A stretch of 8,148 bases of DNA from the NCBI GenBank assembly GCA_016866575.1, contig VGMA01000071.1, positions 1 to 8,148 of the forward strand. The letters are read 5' to 3'. The stretch comes from Chlamydiota bacterium. GTDB taxonomy: Bacteria > Chlamydiota > Chlamydiia > Chlamydiales > VGMA01. Under the pieces are notes generated by a model that was not told the origin of the DNA, made no database searches, and saw only the letters and a program-made list of their open reading frames with translations. Shown here one piece after another: positions 5,929-8,148 of this stretch. The first letter of the stretch is position 1, and every line of letters begins with the position of its first letter. The position numbers and the translations under genes were made by a program.

Positions 5929-6783
5929 ATGGATTTATTTTCAATTCAGTGCTTTATAGCGGTGGCAGAGGCTAAAAGCTTCACAAAAGCAGCAGAAAAT
6001 GTGGGAAGAACCCAATCAGCGATCACTCAGCAGATATCGAATTTGGAAAAGAAGCTAAACACGCAGCTATTTGAAAGGGGTAAAAAAATCACCTTAACAA
6101 GCGAAGGGGAGATTTTTTTGGGCTATGCTTTAAAAATGTACAAATTAGAAAGAGAGGTGTTGGATCATTTCAAAGAACCTTCTATGCATGGAGAAGTGAG
6201 ATTCGGTGTGCCAGAAGATTTTGCGACGGTCTTTTTAACGGATGTGCTTGTAGATTTTGCTAGATCGCATCCAAAAGTGGGACTGAATGTAGAGTGTGAT
6301 CTTACCTATCATTTGTTTGAAAAATTTCGAGATGAAAAACTAGATCTAGTTCTTGTGAAAATGAGCTCTTGTCATGATTTTCCGTATGGGGTAGAGATAT
6401 GGAGCGAGCCTTTGGTGTGGGTTCAAAAAACTAGCTCGAAGCAGATAATTGAACCAAATGAATCTATACCTTTAGTACTTTCACCAAATCCTTGCGTATA
6501 CCGCTTAGCGGCTTTAGATGCGCTTCAAAGCGTTCAAAGAAAATCGAAGGTGGTTTTTACAAGTCCAAGCTATGCGGGTATGATTGCAGCAGTCAAAGCA
6601 GACTTAGGTCTTACAGTTTTGCCATCAACGCTGATTCCAGAAGGGTTAGAGATCCTAAAAAATAAAGATTTGCCTGATTTGCCTGATCTGCATGTGTCGC
6701 TTCTATGTAGAGAAAACATGACAGCGCCCATGGCATCACTAAAAGAGCATTTACTCAAAAAATTGAAAGTTCAGCGTCACTAA
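5929..6783 (+). CDS. LysR-type transcriptional regulator
   Basis: 284 residues, the usual family length. The N-terminal winged helix-turn-helix is clear: FxAVAEAKSFTKAAENV, then RTQSAITQQISNLEKKL and LFERGKKITLTSEG (about residues 9-60). The rest is the two-lobed effector-binding domain. The start codon follows AAGGG by five bases. LysR proteins usually regulate themselves and a divergent or neighbouring gene when a small ligand binds. By position the DUF6671 gene is the first candidate target, and the SbtA-type permease, which lies beyond it, is a second. The ligand cannot be inferred from the sequence. Confidence 0.92.
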   Translation: MDLFSIQCFIAVAEAKSFTKAAENVGRTQSAITQQISNLEKKLNTQLFERGKKITLTSEGEIFLGYALKMYKLEREVLDHFKEPSMHGEVRFGVPEDFATVFLTDVLVDFARSHPKVGLNVECDLTYHLFEKFRDEKLDLVLVKMSSCHDFPYGVEIWSEPLVWVQKTSSKQIIEPNESIPLVLSPNPCVYRLAALDALQSVQRKSKVVFTSPSYAGMIAAVKADLGLTVLPSTLIPEGLEILKNKDLPDLPDLHVSLLCRENMTAPMASLKEHLLKKLKVQRH

Positions 6784-6809
6784 ACGGTTAACACAGGCTC
6801 TTTTTAGCT

Positions 6810-7865
6810 ATGATTGTCTACTCCAAGCAGATTTTGCAAAAAATAGGTGAAATCAAACTGATCATCAAAAAGATCTTATCGCAAGAGATGCATCTTAAAG
6901 TGTACAAAGAGCGGTTTTATCATGAAAAAACAAGAGCATCATATCCGATTAGTGTGGTGATTTTTGATCATAGAGAAATGCTAGGGTATTTCAATCCTGA
7001 ATTTTATGAAATGGGTTTTCACTGCCAACTTTTTTATGGATCTAAAGAGGATTTAATTGATGTAATCCGTCATGAATTAGCGCACTACATTACTTATCTT
7101 GAATATGGAAATAGCGCTTTGGCCCACGGTAAAGAATTCAAAGATTTTTGCTCAAAAATGGGGTGGAGCAAAGAGATTGCTAAATCTCAGATGGTTTTTA
7201 AGCAAGAGAAAAGCTCAGTTTTAAGGCGTGTGGAAAAGCTCATTTCTTTAGCTACAAGCTCGAATAAAAATGAAGCTGAGATTGCTATGCTAAAATCTAG
7301 AGAGCTTCTTTTGAAGCACAATATCGAAGAGTTTAGTGTAGCAGATGAAGAAAAAGTTTACGTTAGCCGAGTGCTTAGCCAAAAACAAGAAAGCGCTAAG
7401 ATGAGAGCGATTGGCAAAATTTTGGAAACCTTTTTTGTCTCTACAGTCTATCATAGAGGAAATGGTTGCATCTATTTAGAGGTCTTAGGAACTCATGTGA
7501 ACGTGCAGGTTACAGAATATGTCTCAGCTTTTTTAGAGCGTGAATTGGACATCCTTTGGAATGAGGTAAAAAAACAAGAGGGTTTAAAGGGATTGAGGTC
7601 TAAAAATGCTTTTTTTCTTGGTTTAGCCAAAGGATATGTGGAAAAGACGAAAGAGCTTGTGGTTTACGACGAAAAAGCCCTTATATTGATAGATGCAAAA
7701 CTAGAAAAAGCGAAAGCTATTGTCTATCCAAGGCTTTGTTTTTCTAGAAGTAAAAATAGAGGCTGCTCTAGATCGTATCATGCCGGAAAAGAAAAGGGTA
7801 AAGCTCTAACAATAAGTCCTGCTGTAGAAGCGTTTGTATCAAAATGGCTTTTAGTAAAAAAATAG
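6810..7865 (+). CDS. SprT-like metalloprotease domain fused to DUF2786/DUF7168
   Basis: 351 residues. The N-terminal part has the zinc-protease signature HELAHY (88-93) and a downstream HGKEF (106-110), giving the SprT-type ligands H88, H92 and H106 with catalytic E89. DUF2786 follows at about 136-175 (VEKLISLAT...NEAEIAMLKSRELLLKHNI). Then comes a region like DUF7168 (about 195-290, ending FFLGLAKGYVEK). The C-terminal 50 residues are basic and may be a tail. SprT proteins are linked to protease roles on DNA-bound proteins; DUF2786 has no firm function and is common in phage and accessory regions. The start lies 26 bases after the regulator's stop with only a weak ribosome binding site (AGG, 12 bases away). 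Translation may therefore depend on a shared transcript, or a slightly different start may be used. Confidence 0.85.
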   Translation: MIVYSKQILQKIGEIKLIIKKILSQEMHLKVYKERFYHEKTRASYPISVVIFDHREMLGYFNPEFYEMGFHCQLFYGSKEDLIDVIRHELAHYITYLEYGNSALAHGKEFKDFCSKMGWSKEIAKSQMVFKQEKSSVLRRVEKLISLATSSNKNEAEIAMLKSRELLLKHNIEEFSVADEEKVYVSRVLSQKQESAKMRAIGKILETFFVSTVYHRGNGCIYLEVLGTHVNVQVTEYVSAFLERELDILWNEVKKQEGLKGLRSKNAFFLGLAKGYVEKTKELVVYDEKALILIDAKLEKAKAIVYPRLCFSRSKNRGCSRSYHAGKEKGKALTISPAVEAFVSKWLLVKK

Positions 7866-7884
7866 CTCTATCTTTCAAGACAAA

Positions 7885-7925
7885 ATAAGATTGGCTTGGT
7901 ATATCAAATCTTATATCATTTTTTT
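7885..7925 (+). terminator. Weak hairpin plus T run after the SprT/DUF2786 gene
   Basis: ATAAGATT (7885-7892) and AATCTTAT (7907-7914) are perfect 8-bp arms around a 14-base loop, followed after four bases by seven T (7919-7925). The stem is AT-rich and the loop large, so it would be a weak terminator. It ends just before the tspO ribosome binding site and could instead be a control element of that gene. Confidence 0.35.
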
Positions 7926-7939
7926 ATTAGGAGTTTGCC

Positions 7940-8148
7940 GTGGCCAATCGAAAAAATATCACTTCATTTTTGCTGTTCATACTTCTCATTGTTGCTATTG
8001 AATGGGTAGGACATGTACTTACAATGTCTTCTGTAACAGATTGGTACCTTACCTTGAAAAAGCCTAGCTGGAATCCGCCGGGTTATGTTTTTGGCCCTAT
8101 ATGGACAATTTTATACATCATGATCGCTATTAGTGGCTGGCGTGTATA
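7940..8148 (+). CDS. tspO: TspO/MBR family membrane protein, 3'-truncated by the window
   Basis: The frame is open from a GTG at 7940 to the window end (69 full codons). A very good AGGAG site (7929-7933) lies six bases upstream. The first residues are basic (MANRKN), then a hydrophobic helix (about 9-28). Then comes the family signature WY..L.KPSWNPPGYVFGPIWTILY, followed by the start of a second helix (MIAISGW). TspO proteins are five-helix membrane proteins that bind tetrapyrroles such as porphyrins; in bacteria they affect stress and pigment responses. The known family length is about 150-160 residues, so more than half lies beyond the window. Confidence 0.93.
   Translation, partial: MANRKNITSFLLFILLIVAIEWVGHVLTMSSVTDWYLTLKKPSWNPPGYVFGPIWTILYIMIAISGWRV

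Noticed and set aside
6667..6684. Short tandem repeat TTGCCTGAT twice in the regulator
   Set aside because: Two 9-base units coding for PDLPDL; too small to be notable and in frame.

Overview
This is an AT-rich bacterial chromosomal window with compact genes, AAGG/AGGAG-type ribosome binding sites and some GTG/TTG starts. The gene families suit a Gram-negative host. An environmental (Parachlamydiales-like) chlamydia or another intracellular bacterium is my tentative guess; no rRNA or marker gene is present to settle it.

Left third (1-2606): a cysteine-rich locus. A large gene already open at base 2, with its true start outside the window, carries five tandem units of exactly 180 bp (60 residues, 14 Cys each) plus a tail packed with Cys-Cys doublets. 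It is followed by a second, non-repetitive Cys-rich gene (209 aa, 45 Cys). After that comes a decayed copy of the first gene's 3' end with a frameshift, a nonsense codon and a 66-bp deletion. The spacer after the first gene is duplicated after the pseudogene. As a result, the second Cys-rich gene and the next gene (a metallophosphoesterase) sit behind nearly the same leader. This is the most unusual part of the window.

Middle (2607-4958): a calcineurin-like metallophosphoesterase ends at a perfect 15-bp-stem terminator. A separately promoted SbtA-type (sodium-dependent bicarbonate transporter family) permease follows.

Right (4962-8148): a convergent DUF6671 zinc-binding protein starts at TTG. 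It is divergent from a LysR-type regulator, with an AT-rich palindrome between them. Downstream lie a SprT-like metalloprotease/DUF2786 fusion and the first 69 codons of a TspO/MBR membrane protein cut by the window edge. The LysR protein could control the DUF6671 gene, itself, or the nearby permease; this is inferred from gene layout only.
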